Shown in pieces: positions 45,138-52,788 of a stretch of 64,000 nucleotides of DNA. The stretch lies in the NCBI RefSeq assembly GCF_016714285.1, contig NZ_JADJNN010000003.1, positions 310,001-374,000 of the forward strand. Direction: 5' to 3'. The position numbers and the translations under genes are program-made. This stretch comes from Nannocystis sp. GTDB lineage: Bacteria; Myxococcota_A; Polyangia; Nannocystales; Nannocystaceae. The notes below the pieces were generated by a model. That model was not told the origin of the DNA and made no database searches. It saw only the letters and a list, made by a program, of their open reading frames with translations. Numbering within the stretch: position 1 is the first letter of the stretch; every line of letters begins with the position of its first letter.

Positions 45138-45604
45138 GCGCCGTCCTCCGCGGCCCGGAGGCGGCTGCTCGTGCCGAGCATGAAGGAGCCGGCGCCGCTG
45201 GCGATCGGGTCGGCCTCGTCGTCGTGGAAGGCGACGCCGCGGACGAAGGCGACGCTGCGGGTGACCTTGTAGCAGTGGCCGCGGATGGTCACGTCGCGCC
45301 CGGGGGTGGCGGGCTTGAGGTAGTCGATGCGCAGGTCGAGGGTGGCGATGATCATCGGTCGCGGCAGGGCCTGGAACACGGCGGCGCCGCAGGCCGCGTC
45401 CATCGCGGCGCTGATGGCCCCGCCGTGCAGCACGCCGGTCTCGGGGTTGCCGACCAGGTGCGGGGCGTAGGGCAGCAAATAGGCCGCGCGCGCGTCCTCC
45501 ATGCTGATCACGCGCAGGCCGAGCGCACGGTTGTGCGGGACGGCCTGCTCGAAGCGCAGGTGCATCGCCCGCATCGCGGCGCGCTCGTCGTCGCCGCCCT
45601 GCAT
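45134..45604 (-). CDS. PaaI-like hotdog thioesterase
   Basis: 156 residues from ATG 45604. Hotdog-fold thioesterase: L-V-G-N-P-E-T-G, then L-H-G-G-A-I-S-A-A-M-D-A-A (active-site helix with the conserved H-G-G and Asp), I-D-Y-L-K-P-A (central strand) and K-V-T-R-S-V-A-F-V-R-G. Family members cleave acyl-CoA or acyl-carrier thioesters. Its stop overlaps the next gene (GTGA at 45134-45137), which starts with a second thioesterase of the same family, so this looks like a gene duplication within the operon. Its own start overlaps the upstream stop as TGATG. Confidence 0.88.
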   Translation of the reverse strand: MQGGDDERAAMRAMHLRFEQAVPHNRALGLRVISMEDARAAYLLPYAPHLVGNPETGVLHGGAISAAMDAACGAAVFQALPRPMIIATLDLRIDYLKPATPGRDVTIRGHCYKVTRSVAFVRGVAFHDDEADPIASGAGSFMLGTSSRLRAAEDGA

Positions 45605-46020
45605 CAGGCCTCGACGACGACCACGAGCTCGGCCTTGGGGTTCAGGCCCGGGACCTCGGTCTCGGCGAACAGCTCATAGCCGATCGCGGTGTCGGTCGGG
45701 CTCAGGTCGGCGGGCACGACCAGCTCGAAGCTCAGCTCGAGGCGCTCGTGCCTGTGCAGGACCCGGCCGTCGAGGTTGATCACGACCTCGGCGAGGCGGC
45801 GCCAGAACTGGCGATCGGGGCGACCGGGGGTGGGGTAGACGAGGCGCTCCTCGTCGAGCCGGACCTGGACGTCCTTGATCGGCGCGTCGTAGTCGCCGCC
45901 GTGCAGGATCACGGTGCCGCGCAGCAGCTCTCCGCTGCGCACCGGGCCGGGTAGCTCTGCGAGGGCGATCGTTGGGGCGCCCACACCGACCATGCTCTTG
46001 AGTCTGTCGAGGATCTCCAC
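45604..46020 (-). CDS. Spo0M/arrestin-like protein
   Basis: 138 residues from GTG 46020, preceded by AGGAGGAGG at about eight bases. It begins M-E-I-L-D-R-L-K-S-M and contains V-R-S-G-E-L-L-R-G-T-V-I-L-H-G-G, V-Q-V-R-L-D-E-E-R and F-E-L-V-V-P-A-D-L-S-P, the sporulation-control Spo0M (arrestin-like beta-sandwich) pattern. It is shorter than Bacillus Spo0M (about half), covering mainly the first arrestin half. Spo0M affects sporulation and cell shape by an unknown route. First gene of the GHKL-transglutaminase operon; a 28-bp palindrome lies in its promoter region. Confidence 0.8.
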   Translation of the reverse strand: MEILDRLKSMVGVGAPTIALAELPGPVRSGELLRGTVILHGGDYDAPIKDVQVRLDEERLVYPTPGRPDRQFWRRLAEVVINLDGRVLHRHERLELSFELVVPADLSPTDTAIGYELFAETEVPGLNPKAELVVVVEA

Positions 46021-46075
46021 GGCTGTTCCTCCTCCTGTCGCGGGCCGACTATAGCCTGGACCTGGTCGCGGCGGC

Positions 46076-46103
46076 CGATCGGCGGCCGATCGGCCGCCGA
46101 TCG
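46076..46103. promoter_or_regulatory. 28-bp perfect palindrome in a divergent promoter region
   Basis: Perfect 28-bp palindrome, built on ggcggccgatcggccgcc (46081-46098) flanked by cgatc/gatcg. It is in the 143-bp gap between the Spo0M-like operon (minus) and a lipoprotein gene (plus). A dimeric regulator operator is the simplest reading; a structured bidirectional element is possible. Confidence 0.6.
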
Positions 46104-46163
46104 CAAGCGAGCCGCGCCGCTTCCTGGCGAACGCCTCCGACCGGTGTTAGAAGGCGGGCTGTC

Positions 46164-46976
46164 ATGCGTGCCCTCACCCTCGCCTCGCTGAGCCTTTGCG
46201 CAGTCCTCATGGCGGGTTGCAACCGGTCCGAGCCGACCAAGCTCCCGGAGCCGCAGGTCGCCGCCGGGCCCGGCAGCGACTCCTGCGCCGCCTATGTCCA
46301 GCGGGTCGCCACCGGCGTGCGCTGCCAGGAGGTCGACGCGGCGCATTGCAGCTGCGAGCTGATCGCGGGGGACGCGGCTGTCACGACGCCGGCGACGAGT
46401 GAGCCGGCGCTGATCGGTGATACGGGCGGCACGGGCGGCACAGTCACGCCGCCACCGCAGCCGGCGGCCAGCGGCAACGCGACTCTGGTGTTCGCGCCCG
46501 GGCCGGCCAACACGATCGTGATCTGCCGCAGCGGTCCGTGCCCGGTGGCGACCGCCGAGCTGATCTCTGCCCCCTATCCTCCGGTGCTCGCGGCGCCTGG
46601 CGGCACGGCGATTCAGTTCGAGTTCCACGCCGCGGGGCACAAGCCCTTCATCGGCAACTACACCCTGTATCCGGGGACCAACCAGATCGCCTTCACGCTC
46701 GAGTCGTCGCGCCCGACCGCGCCCGACAGCGCCGTCGTGACCTTCCAGGGCGCCCCCGCCGGGACCACGGTGCAGTGCGTCAGCGGGCCCTGCCCCGACA
46801 CCAAGGCCCACCCGATCGAGAGCTTCCCGGCGATCCCCCTGAAGGCCGACGACCAGACCCTGCTGCTCCGCTTCAACGCGCCCGGGTATCGCACCGGCAT
46901 GAGCTCGTTCCAGGTCAGCCGCGGGACCAACGTGATCCCGGTGCTGATGGAGCAGGGCACCAACGGCAAGCGCTGA
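46164..46976 (+). CDS. Lipoprotein with two PEGA-like repeats
   Basis: 270 residues from ATG 46164. Signal L-S-L-C-A-V-L-M-A-G-C. Cys-rich head (C-A-A-Y-V, V-R-C-Q-E, H-C-S-C-E-L), Pro/Thr linker, then two homologous modules of about 70 residues. Each contains A-x-x-T-I/V-x-C-x-S-G-P-C-P then P-x-T-N-x-I-x-x-x-L-E (I-C-R-S-G-P-C-P with Y-P-G-T-N-Q; C-V-S-G-P-C-P with S-R-G-T-N-V). Such modules resemble PEGA carbohydrate-type or adhesion sandwiches. Lies opposite the Spo0M operon across a palindrome. Unknown role. Confidence 0.7.
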   Translation: MRALTLASLSLCAVLMAGCNRSEPTKLPEPQVAAGPGSDSCAAYVQRVATGVRCQEVDAAHCSCELIAGDAAVTTPATSEPALIGDTGGTGGTVTPPPQPAASGNATLVFAPGPANTIVICRSGPCPVATAELISAPYPPVLAAPGGTAIQFEFHAAGHKPFIGNYTLYPGTNQIAFTLESSRPTAPDSAVVTFQGAPAGTTVQCVSGPCPDTKAHPIESFPAIPLKADDQTLLLRFNAPGYRTGMSSFQVSRGTNVIPVLMEQGTNGKR

Positions 46977-47047
46977 GGCCTCGCGCTGCCTGCGCGTGTG
47001 GTTGCGCTTGGTCGGGTGTGCGGTTGCCAGGGCGGCCGGACTCCTCC

Positions 47048-48655
47048 ATGGTTCGCCGCGTGTCGATCCCCAGCGCCGGGTCTGCCCTGCTCGCGGTCGC
47101 GGTCGCGGACCCTGGTTTCACGCCCGGGCGGCATGACCTCGGCGGAGTGATCGACCTGCTCGCGGACGCAGACGAGGCGATCGCCGGGCACGCCGAGCGG
47201 GCCCTGCTGCGCGCCGGGGGGCCCGCGGGGCCGGCGTTGTTGCGGCGCCTCGGCGAGTCGGTGGCGCCGCTGCGGGCTCGTATCGTCCGCGCGATCGGCC
47301 GGCTGGCGCCCGGCGATGAGTCGCTGCGGGCCGCGTTGATCGCCGGCCTGGCCGACGCAGATCCGAAGGCCCGCCGCAACGCGATCGTCGCGCTCGGCAA
47401 GCTCGCGGACCCGGTCGCGAGCGCGGCGTTGGCGGACCACGCCCGCGTCGAGGCCAGCGTGCCGCACCTGCGCTCGCTGGTCGAGGCGCTCGGCAAGTGC
47501 GGCGACGTCGCGGCGCTGGCCTGGCTCGACGCGCTCGACCACCCCGACCCGGAGTTGCAGCGGCTGCGCGCGCGGGCTCAGCTGATGCTGCGCCGCAGCC
47601 TCGGTCGCGATGAGACCTTGGCCGACATCGACGACGACGCGGTCGCCGCGGCGCCGCGGCCGATGTTAGCCACGTGTCGACCTGGCCTCGAGGACATCCT
47701 GTGCGCGAGCCTCGACGCGGCCGACGGCCCCGCGGTCGCCGGGCCCGGGCGGGTCGCGCTGCGCAGCGCGGGGCCGCTGCGTCGGCTCGGTCAGGCGCGC
47801 ACGCTGCTGACGCTGGGGTTTCGCCTGGCGCGGGTGCCCCTGCGGCCGGGGCCCGACGCGTTGGTGGCCGGCCTCTGCGCGGCGCTCACCGGGGCGGAGG
47901 CGCAGGAGATCTTTAGAACATGGTCGAAGGGACAGGTCCGCTACCGGCTCGCGTGGGCCCGCGGCGGGCACCGGCGCTCGGTGGTGTGGCGGGTCGCCGA
48001 GGCGGTGGCCCGGACGCAGCCCGAGCTGGTCAACGACCCGACGGCGAGCCCGTGGGAGGTGGTGGTCGACGACGCCGACGGCGCGCTGCAGGTCGAGCTG
48101 CGCCCGCGCTGGCACGACGATCGCTTCGCCTACCGCGTCGGCGAGGTCCCGGCCGCCTCGCACCCGACGATCGCCGCGGCAATCGCCCGCCTCGGCGGCG
48201 TGCGTGCGGACGACGTGGTCTGGGACCCCTTCACCGGCTCCGGCCTCGAGCTGGTCGAGCGCGGCCTGCTCGGGCCCTACGCTCGCCTCGTCGGCAGCGA
48301 CCTCGACGCGAAGGCGCTGGACACCGCGGCCGCCAACCTGCGCTCGGCCGGGCTCGAGCGCTTCGAGCTGCACGTGGCCGACGCGAGCGAGTTCCGGCCG
48401 CCGGGCGTGACGCTCATCGTCTGCAACCCGCCGATGGGTCGCCGGGTCCAGCGCGGCGACGTGGGCCCGCTGCTCACGGGCTTCCTGGCCAGCGCCGGCG
48501 CGCTGCTGCAGCCCGGCGGTCGCCTGGTGTGGATCTCCCCGCTGCCGCGGGTCACCCAGGCCGCGGCCCGCGGCGCCGGCCTGGTGTGTCGCCGCGCCGA
48601 GCCGCTCGACATGGGCGGCTTCATGGGTCAGCTCGAGGTCTGGGTGCGGGCGTAA
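47048..48655 (+). CDS. HEAT-repeat plus RNA/DNA methylase (UPF0020-like) protein
   Basis: 535 residues from ATG 47048. The first 200 residues are HEAT-like helices (G-H-A-E-R-A-L-L-R-A-G-G, A-L-I-A-G-L-A-D-A-D-P-K-A-R-R-N-A). A middle region has T-C-R-P-G-L-E-D-I-L, typical of the domain before RlmL/Trm-type methylases (THUMP-like). The C-terminal SAM domain has W-D-P-F-T-G-S-G-L-E-L, G-S-D-L-D-A-K-A-L, and catalytic N-P-P-M-G. So it should methylate a base exocyclic nitrogen in RNA or DNA. The HEAT head is unusual for the family and may bring partner binding. It ends at a strong bidirectional terminator that also serves tRNA-Phe. Confidence 0.85.
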   Translation: MVRRVSIPSAGSALLAVAVADPGFTPGRHDLGGVIDLLADADEAIAGHAERALLRAGGPAGPALLRRLGESVAPLRARIVRAIGRLAPGDESLRAALIAGLADADPKARRNAIVALGKLADPVASAALADHARVEASVPHLRSLVEALGKCGDVAALAWLDALDHPDPELQRLRARAQLMLRRSLGRDETLADIDDDAVAAAPRPMLATCRPGLEDILCASLDAADGPAVAGPGRVALRSAGPLRRLGQARTLLTLGFRLARVPLRPGPDALVAGLCAALTGAEAQEIFRTWSKGQVRYRLAWARGGHRRSVVWRVAEAVARTQPELVNDPTASPWEVVVDDADGALQVELRPRWHDDRFAYRVGEVPAASHPTIAAAIARLGGVRADDVVWDPFTGSGLELVERGLLGPYARLVGSDLDAKALDTAAANLRSAGLERFELHVADASEFRPPGVTLIVCNPPMGRRVQRGDVGPLLTGFLASAGALLQPGGRLVWISPLPRVTQAAARGAGLVCRRAEPLDMGGFMGQLEVWVRA

Positions 48656-48657
48656 AA

Positions 48658-48691
48658 AAGAGGCCAGGAGCTCGGGAGCTGCTGGCCTCTT
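48658..48691. terminator. Strong intrinsic terminator (tRNA and methylase)
   Basis: Perfect ten-base stem (48658-48667 with 48682-48691) and a 14-base loop. On the minus strand it follows tRNA-Phe and is followed by TTTTTT (48654-48659), a classic Rho-independent terminator. On the plus strand a T/C-rich tail follows the methylase stop. Confidence 0.9.
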
Positions 48692-48706
48692 CCTCTTCTT
48701 CTTGTG

Positions 48707-48779
48707 TGCCCAGGGACGGAATCGAACCGCCGACACGCGGATTTTCAGTCCACTGCTCTACCGACTGAGCTACCTGGGC
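48707..48779 (-). tRNA. tRNA-Phe (GAA)
   Basis: 73 nt, minus strand. Acceptor stem GCCCAGG / CCTGGGC is perfect; anticodon loop CTGAAAA gives GAA, hence Phe; T-loop TTCGATT and its GGCGG / CCGTC stem are intact; discriminator A. No CCA is encoded. The gene stands alone between a methylase and a Roadblock gene. Confidence 0.97.
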
Positions 48780-48939
48780 GAGGGGACGAAGTGGTACGAG
48801 ATTCCCGCGGGGACGTCAAGGGGGCCCGGGTCGGGCTTGGCGGGCGTGGTGCGCCCGAGCTGGGCTGGAGATCTTCCTCACTCGCTCGGGAAGGGCAGGC
48901 AATCTGGCCCGGAGGACATGTCCCGGAGGACCCGCTGCC

Positions 48940-49650
48940 TCAGCGCTTGCCGGCCCACAGCTTCGAGTTGCGCATCGCCGCCTGGACGTCGTTCATGAAG
49001 GTGGTGCGCTCGCCCTGACGGTCGCTCAGCACCTGCGAGAGGCCGTCGATCAGCAGCGGGAAGGTGTAGGGCGAGGGGTTGCAGCACAGCAGCCACTCGC
49101 GCATCTGCTCGCGCATGAGGCCGTTGGCGTCCTCGTTGTCGCGACCGGCGCGGACGACGTAGGTGGTGAACACGGCCTGGACGTCGCGCAGCACGGGGCC
49201 GAGGTCGCCGGTCATCAGGCGCTCAACCTCGTCCTCGGGCTCGGTGACGACGGCGTTGGACACGCTGCTCTCGCCGGCGCCCCCGTTGGAGCCGAGTGAC
49301 TGGCGCAGACCGCCGAGCCGGGACTGCAGGGCGGCGCGGACCAGCGGGGTCGCCGAGTCGCGTTCGAGCATGATCGTGAGGGTGGCCTCCTCGCGGACCG
49401 GGACGATCATCATGCGCGCGCTGCCGAAGGTGATCAGCAGCTCCTCGATCGCCGAGCCGACGGTCGCCGAGGCGACGACCATGCGCCGCACGGTCTTGGC
49501 GATGTCGGTGGCGGTGGCGACGTCGAAGGCGCCGCGCTCGTTGGCCTGGTAGGCGCCGTCGACGGTGGCGACCAGCGAGCCGCGCACGCCGGGCAGGCGG
49601 TCGAGTTCTTCCAGCAGCGAGACAAGCGGACGGTTCGGCTCGGAGCTCAT
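48940..49650 (-). CDS. Roadblock/LC7 domain protein
   Basis: 236 residues from ATG 49650, whose ATGA overlaps the previous gene stop. Roadblock/LC7 domain over residues 8-105: L-L-E-E-L-D-R-L-P-G-V-R-G-S, D-G-A-Y-Q, and I-V-P-V-R-E-E-A-T-L-T. The fold forms dimers that bind Ras-like GTPases such as MglA (MglB is the type protein). The C-terminal 130 residues, helical with R-L-M-T-G-D-L-G-P-V-L and L-L-C-C-N-P-S-P-Y, do not match a known domain. No MglA-type GTPase is in this window, so the target is unknown. Confidence 0.8.
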   Translation of the reverse strand: MSSEPNRPLVSLLEELDRLPGVRGSLVATVDGAYQANERGAFDVATATDIAKTVRRMVVASATVGSAIEELLITFGSARMMIVPVREEATLTIMLERDSATPLVRAALQSRLGGLRQSLGSNGGAGESSVSNAVVTEPEDEVERLMTGDLGPVLRDVQAVFTTYVVRAGRDNEDANGLMREQMREWLLCCNPSPYTFPLLIDGLSQVLSDRQGERTTFMNDVQAAMRNSKLWAGKR

Positions 49651-50261
49651 CGGTGACTCTCGACTCCCATGATCGCGTCGCGGATGACCTCGGGGTCGTG
49701 GCCCGGTGCGACGGAGAGGACCGCCGAGGTCGCCCCCATGCCTACCATGATCATCTGCTGGCCGTTGGCGGCGCGGGCGATCACCCCGTCGAAGACGTTG
49801 TAGCCGAGGGTGCGGGCGATCCGGGCCGCGCCGCGCATGTAGAAGCCGGCCAGGGTCACGACGGTGCTGTTGTTGCGCATGTCCTCGGCGATCACCTTGC
49901 CGGTGCTCGAGATGATCGCCACGCCGTTGACGCCCTCGAATTGCCAGAACTGGCCGAGCATCAGGTCGCGCGTCTCGGGGTCGTCGAGCAGGTCGACGGT
50001 CGCGGCCTTCTTGATGGGCTTGGCGTCGGCCTTCTGCGGCGGGCGCGAGGCGGGGCCGCCGGAGGGGCGCGCCACGGGTGTGGAGGCCGGGGTCACGCGT
50101 CCCGGGTTGGTGATAGGGTTCGGGCCGACTGGCATCGAGCCGGTGCCCCGGCCGACGGCGGGCATCGACACCGGGGTCGGGCGCCCGCCGATCGCCGGCA
50201 TCGACACCGGGGTCGGCCGGCCGACGACGCGCTCGAGGGTCTGGACCCGGCGCCGCAGCAC
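49647..50261 (-). CDS. Roadblock-like protein, possibly part of a longer frameshifted protein
   Basis: 204 residues from GTG 50261. A Pro/Arg-rich N-terminal region (G-R-P-T-P-V-S-M-P repeats) leads to a Roadblock-type domain (residues of about 95-195: L-M-L-G-Q-F-W-Q-F-E-G-V, I-S-S-T-G-K-V-I-A-E-D, A-P-G-H-D-P-E-V-I). It overlaps the receiver-PATAN frame by 169 bp. Adding one G in the GGGGG run near 50291 joins the two through T-D-T-S-D-G-V-P-V-L-R-R-R-V-Q, suggesting a single receiver-PATAN-Roadblock protein. If so, this start is artificial. Confidence 0.72.
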   Translation of the reverse strand: MLRRRVQTLERVVGRPTPVSMPAIGGRPTPVSMPAVGRGTGSMPVGPNPITNPGRVTPASTPVARPSGGPASRPPQKADAKPIKKAATVDLLDDPETRDLMLGQFWQFEGVNGVAIISSTGKVIAEDMRNNSTVVTLAGFYMRGAARIARTLGYNVFDGVIARAANGQQMIMVGMGATSAVLSVAPGHDPEVIRDAIMGVESHR

Positions 50262-51406
50262 TGGGACGCCGTCGCTGGTGTCGGTCCCCCGCCGCCGTTG
50301 CGCTCGCGGTTGGCCTCGACCTCGTCGTCGTCGTCGGGCATCGTGAGCTCGTCGAAGCGGGCGATCGCCGAGTCGGCGACACCGGCCATGTCGATGTCGC
50401 CGGGCCTGGCGTCGGGCCGGTCGGGCCTGTCGGGCCGGGAATAGTCAGGTCGGCGCGCGGAGGGACTCGGGGTCGGGGCGATGGTGGCCGGTGGCGGCTT
50501 GGCCGGCGTGCTCGGGCGGTCGGGCTTCGGCATCGGTGCCCGCGTCCGCGGCGGCTCCGGCTTGGGCTCGGCGACTCGCACGGTCGGCGGCTCGGACAGG
50601 TCGTCCATCATGGACAGCGACTCGCTCGGCTCGGGTGTCGGCTCGGGCGCCGGCTTCTTCGACTTCTTCTCCTCGGGGGCCTCGACCGCCTCGGCCGTGG
50701 TGCCGAGGATGCCCTCGTCGGCCTGGCGGGCGGCCTCCATCAACAGGTGCATGCTCGGCCGCACGATGGTGCGCTGGGGGGGCGGCCGGAACAGGACCTC
50801 GCGGTAGGTCCCGCGGCCGACCGCGAGGATCTTGTAGAACGCCTGCTCGCCACGAAAATCGCCGTACTGCGCGTGGACGATGTCGCCGTGCTCGAACCAG
50901 ATGTAGCCGGTGCCAGCGCGGGTGGTCACGACCAGCTGCTTGTCACGCGCCGAGACGGCGACCATCTGCACGTAGTCGAAGAACTCGACCTCGATCTGGT
51001 TGCCGAAGAAGCCCTTGTGCGGGCCGCACTCCTGGATGATGCCGACCAGCTTGCGCAGGTCGATCGGCTTCTCGACGATGCGCACCGAGCCGCCGCCTTC
51101 GTACTGGCCGCGGAACTCCGGGCTCAGCGCCTCGCAGATGACCACCACCGGCGTCGACGGGTAGTAGCTGGTCATGTACTGCAGCAGCTCGTTGCCGTCG
51201 CTGCCGGCCGGGTGCAGCTCGCAGAGCACAACGTCGAAGGGCTCGCGGCGCATCAGATCGATCGCGTCGCGTACAGTCGGCGCGGACGCCGAGGCGTGCC
51301 CGGCCTGTTGCAACCGCTGCTCGATCGCCGCCTGCAGCAGTTGATCGCCCACCACCACGAGGGTGTGAATCACGGTGGGCGGGTTGGACTTCGGGTTCTG
51401 CGACAC
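50093..51406 (-). CDS. Receiver-like plus PATAN protein, acceptor Asp replaced by Glu
   Basis: 437 codons from ATG 51406, but real coding probably ends by about 50290 (see the next frame). Receiver domain to about residue 125: the acceptor position reads V-V-L-C-E-L-H-P-A, so Glu replaces Asp, a substitution that can mimic phosphorylation; the acidic pocket is reduced to V-G-D-Q and the Lys remains in V-E-K-P-I-D. PATAN/DUF4388 domain over about 135-235 (F-F-G-N-Q-I-E-V, G-Y-I-W-F-E-H-G-D-I-V-H). A long Pro/Lys/Glu linker follows. Likely a constitutively signalling or adaptor protein acting with the two Roadblock genes. Confidence 0.8.
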   Translation of the reverse strand: MSQNPKSNPPTVIHTLVVVGDQLLQAAIEQRLQQAGHASASAPTVRDAIDLMRREPFDVVLCELHPAGSDGNELLQYMTSYYPSTPVVVICEALSPEFRGQYEGGGSVRIVEKPIDLRKLVGIIQECGPHKGFFGNQIEVEFFDYVQMVAVSARDKQLVVTTRAGTGYIWFEHGDIVHAQYGDFRGEQAFYKILAVGRGTYREVLFRPPPQRTIVRPSMHLLMEAARQADEGILGTTAEAVEAPEEKKSKKPAPEPTPEPSESLSMMDDLSEPPTVRVAEPKPEPPRTRAPMPKPDRPSTPAKPPPATIAPTPSPSARRPDYSRPDRPDRPDARPGDIDMAGVADSAIARFDELTMPDDDDEVEANRERNGGGGPTPATASQCCGAGSRPSSASSAGRPRCRCRRSAGARPRCRCPPSAGAPARCQSARTLSPTRDA

Positions 51407-51794
51407 GCGGCTTCCGATCTTACCCCGCGCATCGCTGCGACGGGCCGGTTAACAACCTAGGAGTGATGCCTCGGGCCCACACAAGTTGTCCCCAAGCTGG
51501 TTTGGCCCATCCACCATGTTGCAGAGCACCGTGGCGGCCATGGCTTGGTTAGTTTTGTTTGTTTAGGCCAAGGGTAACGATGCGGCGAATCATAGACTGT
51601 ATGTAGGGAAAATCCAGTGGTTGGTCATACGCAGAGTGCGCAGGGCCGCGCATCAGGCCGGGCGGTTTTCCTCTAAAACTATTTATTCATTCAAAACTAA
51701 CTAATCTTCTCTGGCTTTACAATCCAGTATTTTTGCCAAGGGCCATTACAGTTTCGTCCTTCCATGTCTCGCGGTTTTCTCCTATCCTGCCGCC
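51407..51794. promoter_or_regulatory. AT-rich divergent region, no gene seen
   Basis: A 388-bp gap between the receiver-PATAN gene and the Fis-type mini gene. From about 51540 it is far poorer in G+C than the window (for example t-rich and a-rich runs at 51553-51565 and 51670-51712). Short frames on both strands look random. Likely promoters for both genes or a foreign insertion. Confidence 0.6.
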
Positions 51795-52028
51795 ATGCGC
51801 CTCGTCCTCGAAGATTGGAACCTCAACGCTGCTGAACGACTGCTCTGCGTGGAAGCCCTTGCCACCGCGGGGAGCATCGTTGAAGCCGCTCAACTCCTCG
51901 GCATCACCCGCCACGCCCTCAAGCGTCGCATCATCAAGCATCGCATCGAGTGGCCGCGCTCGAGCGCCTCGGCCGGTGACTCGGCCACGGCCAACACCAG
52001 CGCGTCCGCGTCGGTCACCGCAGAGTGA
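51795..52028 (+). CDS. Small Fis-type DNA-binding protein
   Basis: 77 residues from ATG 51795. The chain starts M-R-L-V-L-E-D-W-N-L-N-A-A-E-R and contains a Fis/NtrC-type helix-turn-helix: G-S-I-V-E-A-A-Q-L-L-G-I-T-R-H-A-L-K-R-R-I-I-K-H. A Ser/Ala/Thr tail follows. It is a free-standing C-terminal domain without the AAA+ module, as in some myxobacterial developmental regulators. A strong hairpin with a T-rich tail follows its stop. Its target is unknown; the AT-rich island around it is a candidate. Confidence 0.78.
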   Translation: MRLVLEDWNLNAAERLLCVEALATAGSIVEAAQLLGITRHALKRRIIKHRIEWPRSSASAGDSATANTSASASVTAE

Positions 52029-52060
52029 GCTCCAGGCCCCTTTGGGGGCTGTCTCACCGC

Positions 52061-52107
52061 AACAGCGCGCGACAGGGCAACCTCACCCTGGCGCGCGCTG
52101 CTGTTTT
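52061..52107 (+). terminator. Strong intrinsic terminator after the Fis-type gene
   Basis: Long stem (aacagcgcgcg...ccctg paired with cagggt-like and cgcgcgctgctgtt arms; a few unpaired bases) centred near 52084, followed by TTTT. It begins 33 bp after the stop codon at 52026-52028. Confidence 0.75.
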
Positions 52108-52615
52108 GGTTGATCGCCACGCGTCCGAGCCCGTCTTTTCGGCTCTGGCGGGCAATCTTGAGCGTCGGCTTGCACATCCCGGCTCGGTTTTGGCCGGGGG
52201 GTGCGAGCCGGCGCATTTTCGGGCGCACAGGCGGAGGAGCTGGCGAGATCGGTAGCGCTCCGCGGCACGCCAGGTCGAGGCCGCTCGGGTCGCCGGATGT
52301 CGTGATGGGCGCATGCGCGCAATGATCGTCAGGGGGCCTCGGACGCCAGCTTCGTGGCGGTGTGGAGATCTCACCGGAGATCTCGTACTTTCGCACGTGG
52401 CGCGCAAGCGCGCAGCGAAGGTGAACGATGTTTGTGTGGTTTCAGACGCGGCTCATCGGCCACTGCGCGCAGTCCGCAGATCGGCTCGGGGTCGTTCGAT
52501 GGAGTTTTGACAGTTTGCAAGCTTGAGCGCCCACGCGCATTGAGTTGCCTCGGTCTGCGTGGTGTGGGCGCCAGCGCGCTGCGCGGGATCTGTTATGTAT
52601 GTATTTGATCATACA

Positions 52616-52645
52616 AAATTTGAGTAATTTGTATTACTTAAATTT
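52616..52645. promoter_or_regulatory. AT-rich 30-bp palindrome with nearby TATAAT
   Basis: Arms 52616-52628 and 52633-52645 match at 12 of 13 positions (the exception is a G-T wobble), loop ttgt. A TATAAT hexamer is at 52648-52653 and the surrounding 70 bp are about 80% A+T. It could be an operator, an AT-rich promoter for the CysE-like gene, or a structured RNA. Which gene it serves is uncertain. Confidence 0.55.
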
Positions 52646-52788
52646 CTTATAATCAAAGACTGAGAGGGGGCCGTGGGCATTCCAGGCGTCGCGTGGGGAT
52701 TGAATCAGGCTCAACAGCGGCGCGCGGTGCTGAACCTGGCGATGAGGGAGCCTGGAGGACCTGTGTGGGGATCTCTCCCGTAGGCGGC

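Larger units (their letters stand above)
52029..52788. other. AT-leaning gene-poor stretch
   Basis: 760 bp with no convincing gene; small frames here do not show protein-like composition. It contains the terminator at 52061-52107, two 9-bp ggagatctc repeats spaced 12 bp (52364-52372 and 52376-52384, each containing a palindromic gagatctc), and an AT-rich palindrome near 52616-52645. Composition differs from the rest of the window. Confidence 0.6.

Noticed and set aside
40869..45272. Long open frame of more than 1400 codons on the plus strand across the GHKL/transglutaminase region
   Set aside because: It is antisense to clear domain-bearing genes, has biased Gly/Arg/Ala/Glu composition and no recognisable domain. 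High G+C creates such shadows.
51717..51941. 75-codon minus-strand frame opposite the Fis-type gene
   Set aside because: Antisense to a supported gene, and its residues show no family features.
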